NCBI GenBank assembly: GCA_017516965.1
Contig: JAFXAP010000006.1
Span: forward strand, 1-49,070
Length of the DNA stretch: 49,070 bases
From: Clostridia bacterium
GTDB taxonomy: Bacteria; Bacillota; Clostridia; Oscillospirales; Acutalibacteraceae
Direction: 5' to 3'
Shown here: positions 32,722 to 41,616 of the stretch, piece after piece
Position numbering within the stretch: position 1 is the first letter of the stretch
How the letters are laid out: each line of letters starts with the position of its first letter
Notes under the pieces: generated by a model
What the model saw: the letters and a program-made list of their open reading frames with translations, nothing else
Told to the model about the DNA's origin: nothing
Database searches by the model: none
Translations under genes and position numbers: made by a program

Positions 32722-33115
32722 CCGTATCGAACAGTTAAGACGAGCTAAAGAAAATAGTAAGCTTTGTGAAAAGTATCATAATGTGAATTTTAATGAGGAA
32801 ATAAAGACAGGTCGTGTAAAAGGATCGATTGTTGAAGTTACGGTGGAGAAAAGAGAGGAAGATTGGGACAAGCTTATAAGGGAAGAAATGGAAGTGTTAT
32901 ATGATTTGAGAATTAGGATTGAAAGGGCTATAAATTCGATTGAAGATATGATGCAACAAAGACTATTGAGGCTTTTGTATTTAGGAGAAATTGATGAATA
33001 TGGAGACCGTACAAGATATAGTTTTTTGGAAATATCTCGAATATTGTGTTACAGCGAAAGACAGATTTACAGAATATATAAAAAAGCACTTATTAACTTA
33101 CCTGATTTAATTTGA
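32669..33115 (+). CDS. ArpU/DUF1492-like phage late transcriptional regulator
   Basis: The start is TTG at 32669, supported by AGGAGGAG 8 bp upstream. The 148-residue protein has a helical N-terminal half and a sigma-region-4-like helix-turn-helix at the end (MMQQRLLRLLYL, then YSFLEISRILCYSERQIYRI). This matches the ArpU/RinA/DUF1492 group, which sits just before the terminase genes in many Gram-positive phages and switches on late genes. A tandem decamer (33119-33138) begins 3 bp after its stop and is a candidate target. Confidence 0.8.
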   Translation: MTIEEKKQLLKRYGEIDDRIEQLRRAKENSKLCEKYHNVNFNEEIKTGRVKGSIVEVTVEKREEDWDKLIREEMEVLYDLRIRIERAINSIEDMMQQRLLRLLYLGEIDEYGDRTRYSFLEISRILCYSERQIYRIYKKALINLPDLI

Positions 33116-33118
33116 GGG

Positions 33119-33153
33119 ATGTCAGTGAATGTCAGTAAAAGGCATGATAGTAT
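33119..33153 (+). promoter_or_regulatory. presumed phage late promoter with tandem decamer
   Basis: ATGTCAGTGA is followed directly by ATGTCAGTAA (a 10-bp tandem, one helical turn). A -10-like TAGTAT lies at 33148-33153 and no -35 consensus is present. This fits an activator-dependent promoter served by the regulator encoded just upstream. Confidence 0.5.
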
Positions 33154-33187
33154 ATCAGCGTGGCAAAAAGTATTTTTAAATCAGTAA

Positions 33188-33222
33188 AAAAAGCGCACAA
33201 AGTCACGTGTGCTTTTTAATTT
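33188..33222 (+). terminator. terminator-like hairpin between late promoter and terminase
   Basis: AAAAAGCGCAC pairs with GTGTGCTTTTT (one G-T pair), followed by AATTTT. It stands between the presumed late promoter and the small terminase gene, so it either closes early transcription or requires antitermination. Confidence 0.65.
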
Positions 33223-33238
33223 TGAGGAGGTGTTAAAA

Positions 33239-33598
33239 ATGGAAAACACAACAAAAGACGAATTCAACATAAGCAGCAAGATGAAGCGTTGCGCTGAGGC
33301 GCTTATAAGCCCTGAATTTGATGGGAATATAAGCAAACTTTGTGATGAGCAGGGAATTGCGCGTTCCACCTTTTATAGATGGTATGATAAAAAAGAATTC
33401 AGACATTATGTAAATTTTTTGATTAACAGATATACCGAAACGGAACTTTTTGCTATTTGGAAGTCGATAATTGAGACGGCTAAAAAGGGTAGTCCGCAGG
33501 CACTTAAATTGTTTTTTGATTTAAAAAGTTTGCAGAGTAAAAACAAAGAGTCGGCAGGGGTAGTTTTTATATCGGGTGAGGATAAAATTGAAAACTGA
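33239..33598 (+). CDS. phage terminase small subunit (HTH type)
   Basis: The start is MENTTKDEFNISSK, with GAGGAGG upstream. The 119-residue protein has an HTH (ISKLCDEQGIARSTFYRWYD, about 37-56) and a helical C-terminal part. The phBC6A51-type small terminase HTH is similar. It recognises the packaging site and partners the large subunit, whose gene overlaps it by 11 bp. The assignment rests on HTH type and position. Confidence 0.75.
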   Translation: MENTTKDEFNISSKMKRCAEALISPEFDGNISKLCDEQGIARSTFYRWYDKKEFRHYVNFLINRYTETELFAIWKSIIETAKKGSPQALKLFFDLKSLQSKNKESAGVVFISGEDKIEN

Positions 33599-34940
33599 TG
33601 TTTGTTATTTGCCTAGTATTGTAGGAAAAGGATACAGGGATTTTTGGTATGATAAAAATCGATATCGAGTGGTAAAAGGTGGCAAAGGAAGCAAAAAAAG
33701 TACGACTACGGCACTTAATTTAATTTACAGGCTTATGAAGTATAAAGATAGTAATTTGCTTGTTGTGCGCGCAGTTTTTAACACGCATCGAGATAGCACC
33801 TTTGCGCAACTTAGATGGGCGCAACAGAAATTAGGTGTTGCGCACTTGTGGCAAAATACAGTGTCCCCTATGGAAATGATATATAAACCCACAGGGCAAA
33901 GAATATTATTCAGGGGATTTGACGACGTTTTAAAATTAGCGTCTACTACAGTGCCGGATGGTTATTTGTGCTGGGTATGGATTGAAGAAGCTTTTGAGAT
34001 AGGCAGTGAAAATGACTTTGAAAAACTTGACCTTTCGGTGCCACGCGGAAATGTGCCGAAGCATTTGTTTAAGCAAACAACCTTAACCTTTAATCCGTGG
34101 AGTGAAAGCCACTGGTTGAAGAAAAGATTTTTTGATAAAGAAACAAAGGATGCAAGCGTTTATTCGACAAATTACTTATGTAATGAGTTTTTAGATGATA
34201 CCGATCGCAAGGTGTTTGAAAGGATGAAGGAAACGAATTATAGGCGATATGCGGTGGCGGGACTAGGTGAATGGGGAGTTGCTGATGGGCTTGTGTATGA
34301 TAATTTTTCAAAATTGGATTTTGAGTTTGATGACAAGGGTAATTTGGTGTGCAATGAAGATATTACTGATGCTTGGAAATTAAGACATTTTTTTGGGCTT
34401 GATTATGGCTATACGAATGACCCCACGGCATTTATTGCGTTTGCAGTGTGTCCGATAAAAAAACACATTTACATATATGATGAGCATTACCAAACGAGGA
34501 TGCTTAACTGTGATATTGCTGAAATGATAAAGAAAAAGGGATTTGCAAAAGAAAGAATCCGAGCAGACTGCGCAGAACCGAAATCAAACGAGGATTTGCG
34601 TAGAATGGGAATATCAAGAATAATGCCGAGCGTTAAGGGAAAAGATTCAATTCTTAACGGAATTGCGCAAATACAGGAATATAAAATTTTTATACATCCG
34701 CGTTGTAAAAACACATTTAGTGAAATTAGTAGCTATTGTTGGAAAAAAGATGAGAAAGAAAATGGAGTTAATATGCCAGAAGATCAGAATAATCATTTGA
34801 TGGACGCTATGCGCTATGCTTTTTATGACGTTAAGTATTTTAGACCACAAGACCCAAATGCACCCAAAAGAAAACCTGCCAGTGAAGAAATTTACAGACG
34901 TAAGCATGGGCTTAATTTACAGGATATAGGTTTTAGATAA
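33588..34940 (+). CDS. phage terminase large subunit (PBSX family)
   Basis: The probable start is TTG at 33588 (GGTGAGG 7 bp upstream); a GTG at 33576 is an alternative. The ATPase half shows the Walker A variant GGKGSKKST (about 31-39), then LVVRAVFNTHRDSTFAQLRW and Walker B WVWIEEAFE, with TLTFNPWSESHWLKKRF as the coupling motif. The nuclease half has GLDYGYTNDPTAFI, RADCAEPKSNEDLRRMG and the C-terminal NHLMDAMRYA. It packages DNA into proheads and cuts it. At about 450 residues it is full length. Confidence 0.95.
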   Translation: MKTDVCYLPSIVGKGYRDFWYDKNRYRVVKGGKGSKKSTTTALNLIYRLMKYKDSNLLVVRAVFNTHRDSTFAQLRWAQQKLGVAHLWQNTVSPMEMIYKPTGQRILFRGFDDVLKLASTTVPDGYLCWVWIEEAFEIGSENDFEKLDLSVPRGNVPKHLFKQTTLTFNPWSESHWLKKRFFDKETKDASVYSTNYLCNEFLDDTDRKVFERMKETNYRRYAVAGLGEWGVADGLVYDNFSKLDFEFDDKGNLVCNEDITDAWKLRHFFGLDYGYTNDPTAFIAFAVCPIKKHIYIYDEHYQTRMLNCDIAEMIKKKGFAKERIRADCAEPKSNEDLRRMGISRIMPSVKGKDSILNGIAQIQEYKIFIHPRCKNTFSEISSYCWKKDEKENGVNMPEDQNNHLMDAMRYAFYDVKYFRPQDPNAPKRKPASEEIYRRKHGLNLQDIGFR

Positions 34941-34952
34941 AGGAGAAAAATA

Positions 34953-35192
34953 GTGGATTTTACGAATTTTTATATGATGTTTTTTTGTGTTATAGCACTT
35001 GTTTTGATGGTTTTTGCAGTGTTTATGATTGGATTTTTAATAGGATATAAAACCGAGGATATGCGCATAAAAACAAAAAAATACAATGTAGATAATAAGA
35101 CCTCAAATGAAAATAAAAATGAGGAAAAGGCAAAAAAGGATTGGAAAAGATTTTTAGAATATGACGGTAGTATGCCGTATGAAAAACTATAG
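34953..35192 (+). CDS. small membrane protein between terminase and scaffold
   Basis: GTG start with AAAGGAG upstream; 79 residues. One transmembrane segment (about 5-30) is followed by a charged Lys/Glu/Asn-rich tail. A membrane protein inside the head-gene block is unusual and its role is unknown. It could be a small holin-like or superinfection protein, but nothing proves this. Confidence 0.6.
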   Translation: MDFTNFYMMFFCVIALVLMVFAVFMIGFLIGYKTEDMRIKTKKYNVDNKTSNENKNEEKAKKDWKRFLEYDGSMPYEKL

Positions 35193-35239
35193 AAATTATT
35201 ACCTTTACCATAGGTATTAAGAATAAAGGAGAATAAAAA

Positions 35240-36061
35240 ATGGACGAGAATTACAACGTTCAAGAGGCGGATTTTGAGGATACCATACCTGAAAATGCGA
35301 CCGAAGAAAATGAGGACATAGGAAACGAAGAGGAAGGCATTGTTACACCAGACGATGATGAACTCGCGGAAGAAAATGTTGTGCGAGAAGAAGAGATAGG
35401 AACACATAAATCTTCTTCAGAAAAAAAGGATGTATCGGAGCCGTTTGTTTCGGTACAGTATAATCACAAGAATAGAGATTTCACAAAAGACGAAGCAATT
35501 AAATATATTCAAAAAGGTATGCATACCGAGAATTTAAGGGCGAAGCTGGAGTATTTGGCACAAAGTCAAGGCGTTGATATTAATACGCTGGTAGATAGAA
35601 TGGTGTCAGGTCACGAAATGCTATATAAAGATCACCTTGAAAGGTTATACGGCAAAGATAGCCCCGATGTTGATGTTGGTATGCAGATATATAAACAAAA
35701 GCAGTCGGATGAGTATAAGAAAATTATGTCTGAGAGCCAAGAAGAAAATGAGCAACAAGCAAGATATGAGAATTTAAACTTACGACTTGCCGATGAATAT
35801 ATGGCTTTAAAGAATGAAATGCCGGATGCTCCCGAATATAGTGATTTACCCGATTCGGTGATTATTGAAGCTGCAAAGGGCAATAGGGATTTGTTCTCTG
35901 CATATTTGTGTTATTTATATAAAGAAAGAAAAAAGGTTGAAGCTGCTCAAAAAACACAAGTGGCAGCAAGTATGGCGAGTTCGGGCAAGATGGCTGTAGA
36001 TAGAGGAAATGAAATGACATCTTCAGACAGGAACTTTTTGCTTGGACTTTGGAGTAAATAA
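35240..36061 (+). CDS. probable capsid scaffolding protein
   Basis: This 273-residue protein has a strongly acidic N-terminal third (PENATEENEDIGNEEEGIV), then mainly helical charged sequence and a C-terminal tail (SDRNFLLGLWSK). It directly precedes the major capsid gene and has AAAGGAG at its start. Acidic, helical composition and position are typical of scaffolds that guide prohead assembly. No protease domain is visible. The call is positional. Confidence 0.65.
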   Translation: MDENYNVQEADFEDTIPENATEENEDIGNEEEGIVTPDDDELAEENVVREEEIGTHKSSSEKKDVSEPFVSVQYNHKNRDFTKDEAIKYIQKGMHTENLRAKLEYLAQSQGVDINTLVDRMVSGHEMLYKDHLERLYGKDSPDVDVGMQIYKQKQSDEYKKIMSESQEENEQQARYENLNLRLADEYMALKNEMPDAPEYSDLPDSVIIEAAKGNRDLFSAYLCYLYKERKKVEAAQKTQVAASMASSGKMAVDRGNEMTSSDRNFLLGLWSK

Positions 36062-36087
36062 AGAAAGAAAAGGAAGGTATTTAAATT

Positions 36088-36975
36088 ATGGCAAATGTAT
36101 TTGAACATGCAAATAGGTATGTAAACGAACTTGACAAGATGATTGTTCAGGAATCAAAGGTAGGCTTTATGGCCGATGGCAAATTTAAGACAAAGTTTAA
36201 GGGCGCAAAGATTGTTAATATTCCACAGATTGATTTTGATGGTCTTGGCTCTTATTCACGAGAAGGTGGTTACTCTAAGGGTGGCACAAACTTTAACTAT
36301 AAGTCTTATGAACTTACAAAGGAGCGTAGCAAGCAGCTGGTTATTGATGCGCAGGATGCTGATGAAACCGGTATTTCTTCACTTGCGGGTAAAATTGTAG
36401 GTGAATATACACGCACAAAGGTGAACCCTGAAATTGACGCTTACGTAATGTCTAAGCTTTGCGGCATTGCACAGCAAAAGGGTAATACTGAAACTTATGT
36501 TGCTGATAAAGCAGTTGAACTTATGCTTGAGTGTATAAATAAAGCTGAAGCGGCAAGCGGTTATACAAATGAACAGATGGTAGCGTTTGTTGACCCTGTT
36601 ATGTATGCGGCGCTTATGACAAGCGATAAGCTTCAGCATAGCATTACTGTGAGTGAGTTTGAACAGGGCGCGATTGACCTTAAGGTTAAGTGCATTAATG
36701 GATGCGCCATTATTCCTGTAGCGGCTGATAGAATGAGAACAGAATATAACTTTACCGAAACCGGATTCGAAGCGAATGCAGACGCAGGTTTTATTAAGGC
36801 GATTGTTCTTCCTAAATCAGCGGCATCACTTGTAAAGAAGGTTGATAAGGTAGATATTTATACACCTGATATGGTTCAGGATATGGATGCATATAAGATT
36901 AACTTTAGACTTTATTATGATTGCTTTGTTATGGAGAATAAGAAGAATCTTATTTTTGCAATTTGCGGTGAATAA
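36088..36975 (+). CDS. major capsid protein (HK97-fold type)
   Basis: This 295-residue protein starts MANVFEHANRYVNELDKMIV. It has the beta-rich central pattern of HK97-like coats (KIVNIPQIDFDGLGSYSREG, then KSYELTKERSKQLVIDAQDADE) and a later TRTKVNPEIDAYVMSKL helix corresponding to the spine region. The scaffold gene lies before it and a strong terminator after it. Codon use is richer in GC-ending codons than in neighbouring phage genes, as expected for a highly expressed structural gene. Confidence 0.85.
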   Translation: MANVFEHANRYVNELDKMIVQESKVGFMADGKFKTKFKGAKIVNIPQIDFDGLGSYSREGGYSKGGTNFNYKSYELTKERSKQLVIDAQDADETGISSLAGKIVGEYTRTKVNPEIDAYVMSKLCGIAQQKGNTETYVADKAVELMLECINKAEAASGYTNEQMVAFVDPVMYAALMTSDKLQHSITVSEFEQGAIDLKVKCINGCAIIPVAADRMRTEYNFTETGFEANADAGFIKAIVLPKSAASLVKKVDKVDIYTPDMVQDMDAYKINFRLYYDCFVMENKKNLIFAICGE

Positions 36976-36996
36976 CGCATATAAGAATATAGTAGG

Positions 36997-37030
36997 AGAT
37001 GGCTGCCAAGCGGCAGCCATCTTATTTTTT
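36997..37030 (+). terminator. terminator between capsid and portal genes
   Basis: AGATGGCTGCC pairs perfectly with GGCAGCCATCT around AAGC, followed by TATTTTTT. It should leave the capsid mRNA more abundant than the portal mRNA. Confidence 0.85.
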
Positions 37031-37044
37031 GGAGGTAGTCATTA

Positions 37045-38895
37045 GTGATTAAACTTGGAACAAAATCAATTTGGTCGGAGTATGAGGCGGGTCAGCAATA
37101 TAAAAATGGAATTGGTGACAAAGGAATACACGACCAGTCAAGAATTAACGAGAGATTCTTTGTAGGCGACCAGTGGCACGGTGTGAACGCAGGAAATGAA
37201 AAGCCGCTTACAAGACGAAATATAATTAAAAGAATAGGCGAATATAAAATGGCGACCATTGGCAGCGCGCCTATAGCCGTGAATTACAGCGCTGAAGGTG
37301 TGTCTGACACTTTGGATGTTGGTGCACGAGATGAGGTAAGACGCCAGTTGTTAGAGGGTAACACACCTGTTGGCAAACCAAACGATGCCGAGGTTTCGGT
37401 GGTTATGAGCGCGCTTACCGATTACTTTAAAATTACGGCTGAAAGACTAAAATACGACGATAAAAAAGACCAGTTGCTTAGAAATGCATATATTTCAGGA
37501 ACCGGTATTTTATATACATATTGGGACAGTTCTATTCGCACGGGACTGTATGCGGACGAGGGCAGAACGACCGCAATAAAAGGCGATATTGCCTGTGAGG
37601 TTTTAGATATAGAAAATGTGGTGTTTGGGGACCCCAACAATGAAGATGTTGAAAGTCAGCCATACATTATAATCGCGAGACGTTTAGATGTTGAAGCGGT
37701 GAGACGCGAGGCGGAAAAATATGGTCAGGTGACAGAATATATAGTGCCTGATGATGCTAACGAATATTATCAGAATGCGGGTGATAGAGGTGAGCAGGAG
37801 CCAAGTGACTCAAGACGAGTAACGGTTATTACAAAACTATATAAAAAATATGATAAGGACGGTAACGCAACTGTTTGGGGTAAGACGGTTACCGAAAAGG
37901 CAGTAATAAGACCTGAATGGAATTTACTTATACACAGATATCCTATAGCAAAATTTGTTTGGGAGCGTCGTCGCAGTTGCGCTTATGGTGATAGTGAAAT
38001 CACCTATCAGATACCTAATCAAATTGCACTTAATCAAGCACATTCGATATCGGTTTGGGCTATGCAAAATACCGGTATGCCCAAGACAATTATAAACGGT
38101 GATCTTGTACCGGACGGTATTACAAACGACCCTGCTGAAGTGGTTAAAATTTATGGTAACGCAGAAGATATGGTAAGCGCAATACGATATGTGGCTCCGC
38201 CAAATTATGGCGCTGCATTTATTGATTTTACCGATGCATTTGCTAGAAATGTACTCGCCGACAGCGGCGCAAACGATATGGCGCTTGGTAATTTCAGACC
38301 AGACAATGCTATGGCGATCGTTCAGGCACGTGAGGCTGCTATTGCGCCAATGCAAATGTATCAAAACCGTTTTTATAGCGCTAACGAAGATGTGGCGCGT
38401 ATATGGGCAGACTTTTGGATTACAATGTATGGAAAGCGTTCAATTAAGGTTAATGATGATGGTATTGCAAGATACATGGTGTTTGATGCTGAGCGTTATA
38501 AAGATTTGGTTATTGTGGCAAAAATCGATGTTGGCGCGGCTACTCTTTGGAGTGAGGCGGTGTCGATATCTAATCTTGGTAATTTGTTATCTGCACAGCT
38601 TATTACTTTTACGGAGTATCTTGAAAGAATTCCAAAAGGACTTATTCCGGATGTTACAGGACTTATAAATTCAAGAAAGCAACAGCAAGAGCAGGAGGCA
38701 AAACCTGATATATCGCCAGATAATATAAGTAATGAGGAAGTACTGGAATATATCAAGAATAATAGACCTGAAATTTATGAGAGATTGATGGCATTATCAC
38801 CAGAAGAACAACAAAAGGCATTGGCGATGATGAGAGAAGAAAATTTGAACACTACAGGACAAAACATACAATTTGGAGAAGGTGATGGAATATGA
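37045..38895 (+). CDS. phage portal protein
   Basis: GTG start (37045) with GGAGG upstream; 616 residues. The N-terminal part has RINERFFVGDQWHGVNAGNE and KPLTRRNIIKRIGEYKMATI. The central part has SYRRSCAYGDSEI-like sequence (VWERRRSCAYGDSEITYQIP) and NQIALNQAHSISVWAMQNTG, a typical helical portal stem. The C-terminus is Gln-rich. It forms the dodecameric DNA gate at the capsid vertex. The size and motifs resemble portals of short-tailed phages. It lies after the capsid gene rather than before it, which is uncommon. Confidence 0.88.
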   Translation: MIKLGTKSIWSEYEAGQQYKNGIGDKGIHDQSRINERFFVGDQWHGVNAGNEKPLTRRNIIKRIGEYKMATIGSAPIAVNYSAEGVSDTLDVGARDEVRRQLLEGNTPVGKPNDAEVSVVMSALTDYFKITAERLKYDDKKDQLLRNAYISGTGILYTYWDSSIRTGLYADEGRTTAIKGDIACEVLDIENVVFGDPNNEDVESQPYIIIARRLDVEAVRREAEKYGQVTEYIVPDDANEYYQNAGDRGEQEPSDSRRVTVITKLYKKYDKDGNATVWGKTVTEKAVIRPEWNLLIHRYPIAKFVWERRRSCAYGDSEITYQIPNQIALNQAHSISVWAMQNTGMPKTIINGDLVPDGITNDPAEVVKIYGNAEDMVSAIRYVAPPNYGAAFIDFTDAFARNVLADSGANDMALGNFRPDNAMAIVQAREAAIAPMQMYQNRFYSANEDVARIWADFWITMYGKRSIKVNDDGIARYMVFDAERYKDLVIVAKIDVGAATLWSEAVSISNLGNLLSAQLITFTEYLERIPKGLIPDVTGLINSRKQQQEQEAKPDISPDNISNEEVLEYIKNNRPEIYERLMALSPEEQQKALAMMREENLNTTGQNIQFGEGDGI

Positions 38896-39254
38896 AGGCA
38901 AATGAACTATTAAACAGCGCGCTGAAGGTATTGGGTTATAGTGATGCTGACGGTAATGTTGAGTTGACACAACGAATCAGAAACAGCGCTATTGTAAATG
39001 TGAATTTAGTATATAGTGAATTGTGGAGAATTTTTAATACTGATGAATTTAAACCGATTAGATCACTTGGTGAAGAAATACACTTGACCGAAAGGGCATT
39101 GTCTGAAGCATTTATATATGGCCTTGCTATGCACATAGCACGAAGCGAAAATGATGGAGATCAGCAACAGTATTTTGCGCACCTTTATAATGCGAAGCGA
39201 GCGGGGCTGACGCAGTATGGTTTGGTTAAAAATGTACTGCCGCACCCTAATTGA
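38892..39254 (+). CDS. head-tail adaptor/connector protein
   Basis: This 120-residue mostly helical protein (MKANELLNSALKVLGYSDAD) overlaps the portal stop by ATGA, so it is translationally coupled. Small helical proteins in this place usually form the adaptor ring under the portal. No specific motif is recognised, so the name is positional. Confidence 0.65.
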   Translation: MKANELLNSALKVLGYSDADGNVELTQRIRNSAIVNVNLVYSELWRIFNTDEFKPIRSLGEEIHLTERALSEAFIYGLAMHIARSENDGDQQQYFAHLYNAKRAGLTQYGLVKNVLPHPN

Positions 39255-39312
39255 TGCGCATAGTATTTTTTTAAAAATGAACGTGAAAAAATTGATATAG
39301 AAAGGGTAAGAT

Positions 39313-41616
39313 ATGAAGCATATAAGAATAAATAGCAAACCTCATCGCGAAGTAAATATTCCATCGCTTGCAGGTGGGCTAAATTTGAGAGATGGCATTA
39401 CAAATGTTAATGATAATCAGCTTACCGATTGCGTTAATATGTGGTTTAAAAACGGGAAACTAAGAACAAGACCATCCTTTGATACCGATAAGACAATGAC
39501 TGCAACAATTAGTAAACTTAATGATGAATATATTATGGGAATTAAAGTACATTCCAATATAAAAAAGGATGAATTCACTCTTGTAAGCGCATATAAATAT
39601 TCAGGTGTAAAGGGTAATGGTTCAAATTGGTCTATGCATATAAATTTCTGGTGGCAAGACAAAACATCATTTACCGATGCGGGTACTGCGGAAATTAGCA
39701 TTCCTGAATTTACTTGGAAAAACAAACAATCATTGATAAAAAAGGCAAAAAGCTGTTCGTATTTTTTAACTATGAATGATGGTGTAGTGTATTTATATAT
39801 ATCAAACGGAAAAGAATTTAAAATAAGTAAACTGGATTGTAATGAAGAGGATTCAAACTGGGAAAATGTAGAGAGTAGTGAAATGTATGTTCCAACCGTT
39901 TATGCGCACTGTCATAGGACAGGTTTGTCTAGTTTTACCGGTACACAGTTTGAAGGCTTTAACCTTATAGGTAACAGCTATAAGATGATATATTCGGCTT
40001 ACAATGAGGCAGATAATGACAAAACGCATCCAATGAGATATAAGCTGGGGCAAAGTTTGCCCGAAAGCGGTGTTATCAAGGTGTCTATTACATGTTGTAT
40101 TGAAGATGACGACGAAGGAAAAAGCAAGGTTATAACAACTGAACATAAAATAGAATATGGAAAATCAAAGTATGACAAATTTAAAAACGGGGAAGTTGTT
40201 ATAGAAACCTTTAAAGATGGAAACATACCGGAAGATGGACTGAGGTTGTTTATAAAATATGGCTATGTAGGCTTCATTATGGCATCGGATGATGATACTA
40301 ATGAAGACGAGGTGCTTATGGCTGTTAGACTTGATACCGATAAAAAGAAACAAACATACGCTTGTAGTGAAGATAATATTGTTATAACGGCTCCACATAA
40401 GGTTAAAACGAGCGATATGAAAAAAGTTTTTTGTATGACGAGAAATATTTGGTTTGGTAATGCTGCTAATGGTATAAATGGTGGCTCAAGATTGTTTTTA
40501 TGTGGTAATACAGTAGAAAAAGAAAAGTCGCTTGTTGTGTGGTCGAGTCTTAACAATCCATTGTATTTTAGTGAAAACAATTATGCTTATGTTGGAGACA
40601 AAACACAGGCGGTAACATCATTTGGTAAGCAGGGTGAAAACCTTGTTATTTTTAAAGAGAGTTCTACCTATTATTCGTATTATGAAGTGAACAATAACAT
40701 TGTGGCAGACAGTCTTATAAATCAAACGGTTGTTGATTATGAAGCAAACAGCGTATTTTTTCCAATGATTCAGTTAAATGGAAGTATTGGTTGTGATTGC
40801 CCGGACACTGTACAATTATGTCGTAACAGACTTGTATGGGCTAATAGTGACGGTAATGTGTATGCGCTGTATTCAAACAATCAATATAGCGAAAGAACAA
40901 TTTATAAAATATCTGACATGGTATACCCTGAACTTTCTACAAAAGATTTAATTAACGCGGTGTCGAGTGATTTTGAAGGGCATTATTTATTGTGTGTAGA
41001 AAATAGAATTTACGCTATGGATTATAATAGCTACGGTTATCAGTATGCAGCGTCTTTTAGCAAAACTGAAGATAGTAATTTACAAATACCTTGGTATATC
41101 TGGGAGTATGATTTTAATAATGAATGTCAATTTTTCTCGATGGGAAACAGTTTATCTGTTGGTGAATTTATTCCTACCGCTACGGGTAGTAAAATAGTTT
41201 TTTCTGTTCTTAATAGTAAAAAGAATGATGGTAAAGATAAATATTTAATTTATGATTCAACTACAAAAAATTTTAATATTACTGAAAAGAAAATAAAATC
41301 TTTATGTACAACAAAACTTTTTGATTTTTGGTCAACGGGAAGTTTAAAAAATGTTGATAGAGTGTGTTTGGGACTTGGTAATAGTGGTGATGCACCAATA
41401 CAGGTAGGATTTATTACCGAAGTTGGTAATACAAGTGAAACGGTGACGTTTTGTAATGTGGATACAAATGAACGCGATGTAGCCTTTGTGGAGGTTAAAA
41501 ATTTTTATCCTACATTAAGGGCTGTAAGAATATTTGGAGTAAAAATTGAGTGTGAAGGATCACTTGTTGTGGATGGAATTTTGTTGAGATATAGAGTGTT
41601 AGGGGGAGTTAAATAA
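39313..41616 (+). CDS. large tail-hub/stabilisation-type structural protein
   Basis: This 767-residue beta-rich protein starts with INSKPHREVNIPSLAGGLNL and carries DNQLTDCVNMWFKNGKLRTR. This GGLN...D...N....G.LR.R opening occurs in propeller-like tail-hub or head-stabilisation proteins (P22 gp10 or T7 gp12-like). Repeated beta segments with IVFS, VVWSSLNNPLYFS and SIGCDCPDTVQLCRNRLVWANS follow. It probably forms the tail tube or hub of a short-tailed virion. GAAAGGG precedes the ATG. It overlaps the next gene by 1 bp. Confidence 0.7.
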   Translation: MKHIRINSKPHREVNIPSLAGGLNLRDGITNVNDNQLTDCVNMWFKNGKLRTRPSFDTDKTMTATISKLNDEYIMGIKVHSNIKKDEFTLVSAYKYSGVKGNGSNWSMHINFWWQDKTSFTDAGTAEISIPEFTWKNKQSLIKKAKSCSYFLTMNDGVVYLYISNGKEFKISKLDCNEEDSNWENVESSEMYVPTVYAHCHRTGLSSFTGTQFEGFNLIGNSYKMIYSAYNEADNDKTHPMRYKLGQSLPESGVIKVSITCCIEDDDEGKSKVITTEHKIEYGKSKYDKFKNGEVVIETFKDGNIPEDGLRLFIKYGYVGFIMASDDDTNEDEVLMAVRLDTDKKKQTYACSEDNIVITAPHKVKTSDMKKVFCMTRNIWFGNAANGINGGSRLFLCGNTVEKEKSLVVWSSLNNPLYFSENNYAYVGDKTQAVTSFGKQGENLVIFKESSTYYSYYEVNNNIVADSLINQTVVDYEANSVFFPMIQLNGSIGCDCPDTVQLCRNRLVWANSDGNVYALYSNNQYSERTIYKISDMVYPELSTKDLINAVSSDFEGHYLLCVENRIYAMDYNSYGYQYAASFSKTEDSNLQIPWYIWEYDFNNECQFFSMGNSLSVGEFIPTATGSKIVFSVLNSKKNDGKDKYLIYDSTTKNFNITEKKIKSLCTTKLFDFWSTGSLKNVDRVCLGLGNSGDAPIQVGFITEVGNTSETVTFCNVDTNERDVAFVEVKNFYPTLRAVRIFGVKIECEGSLVVDGILLRYRVLGGVK

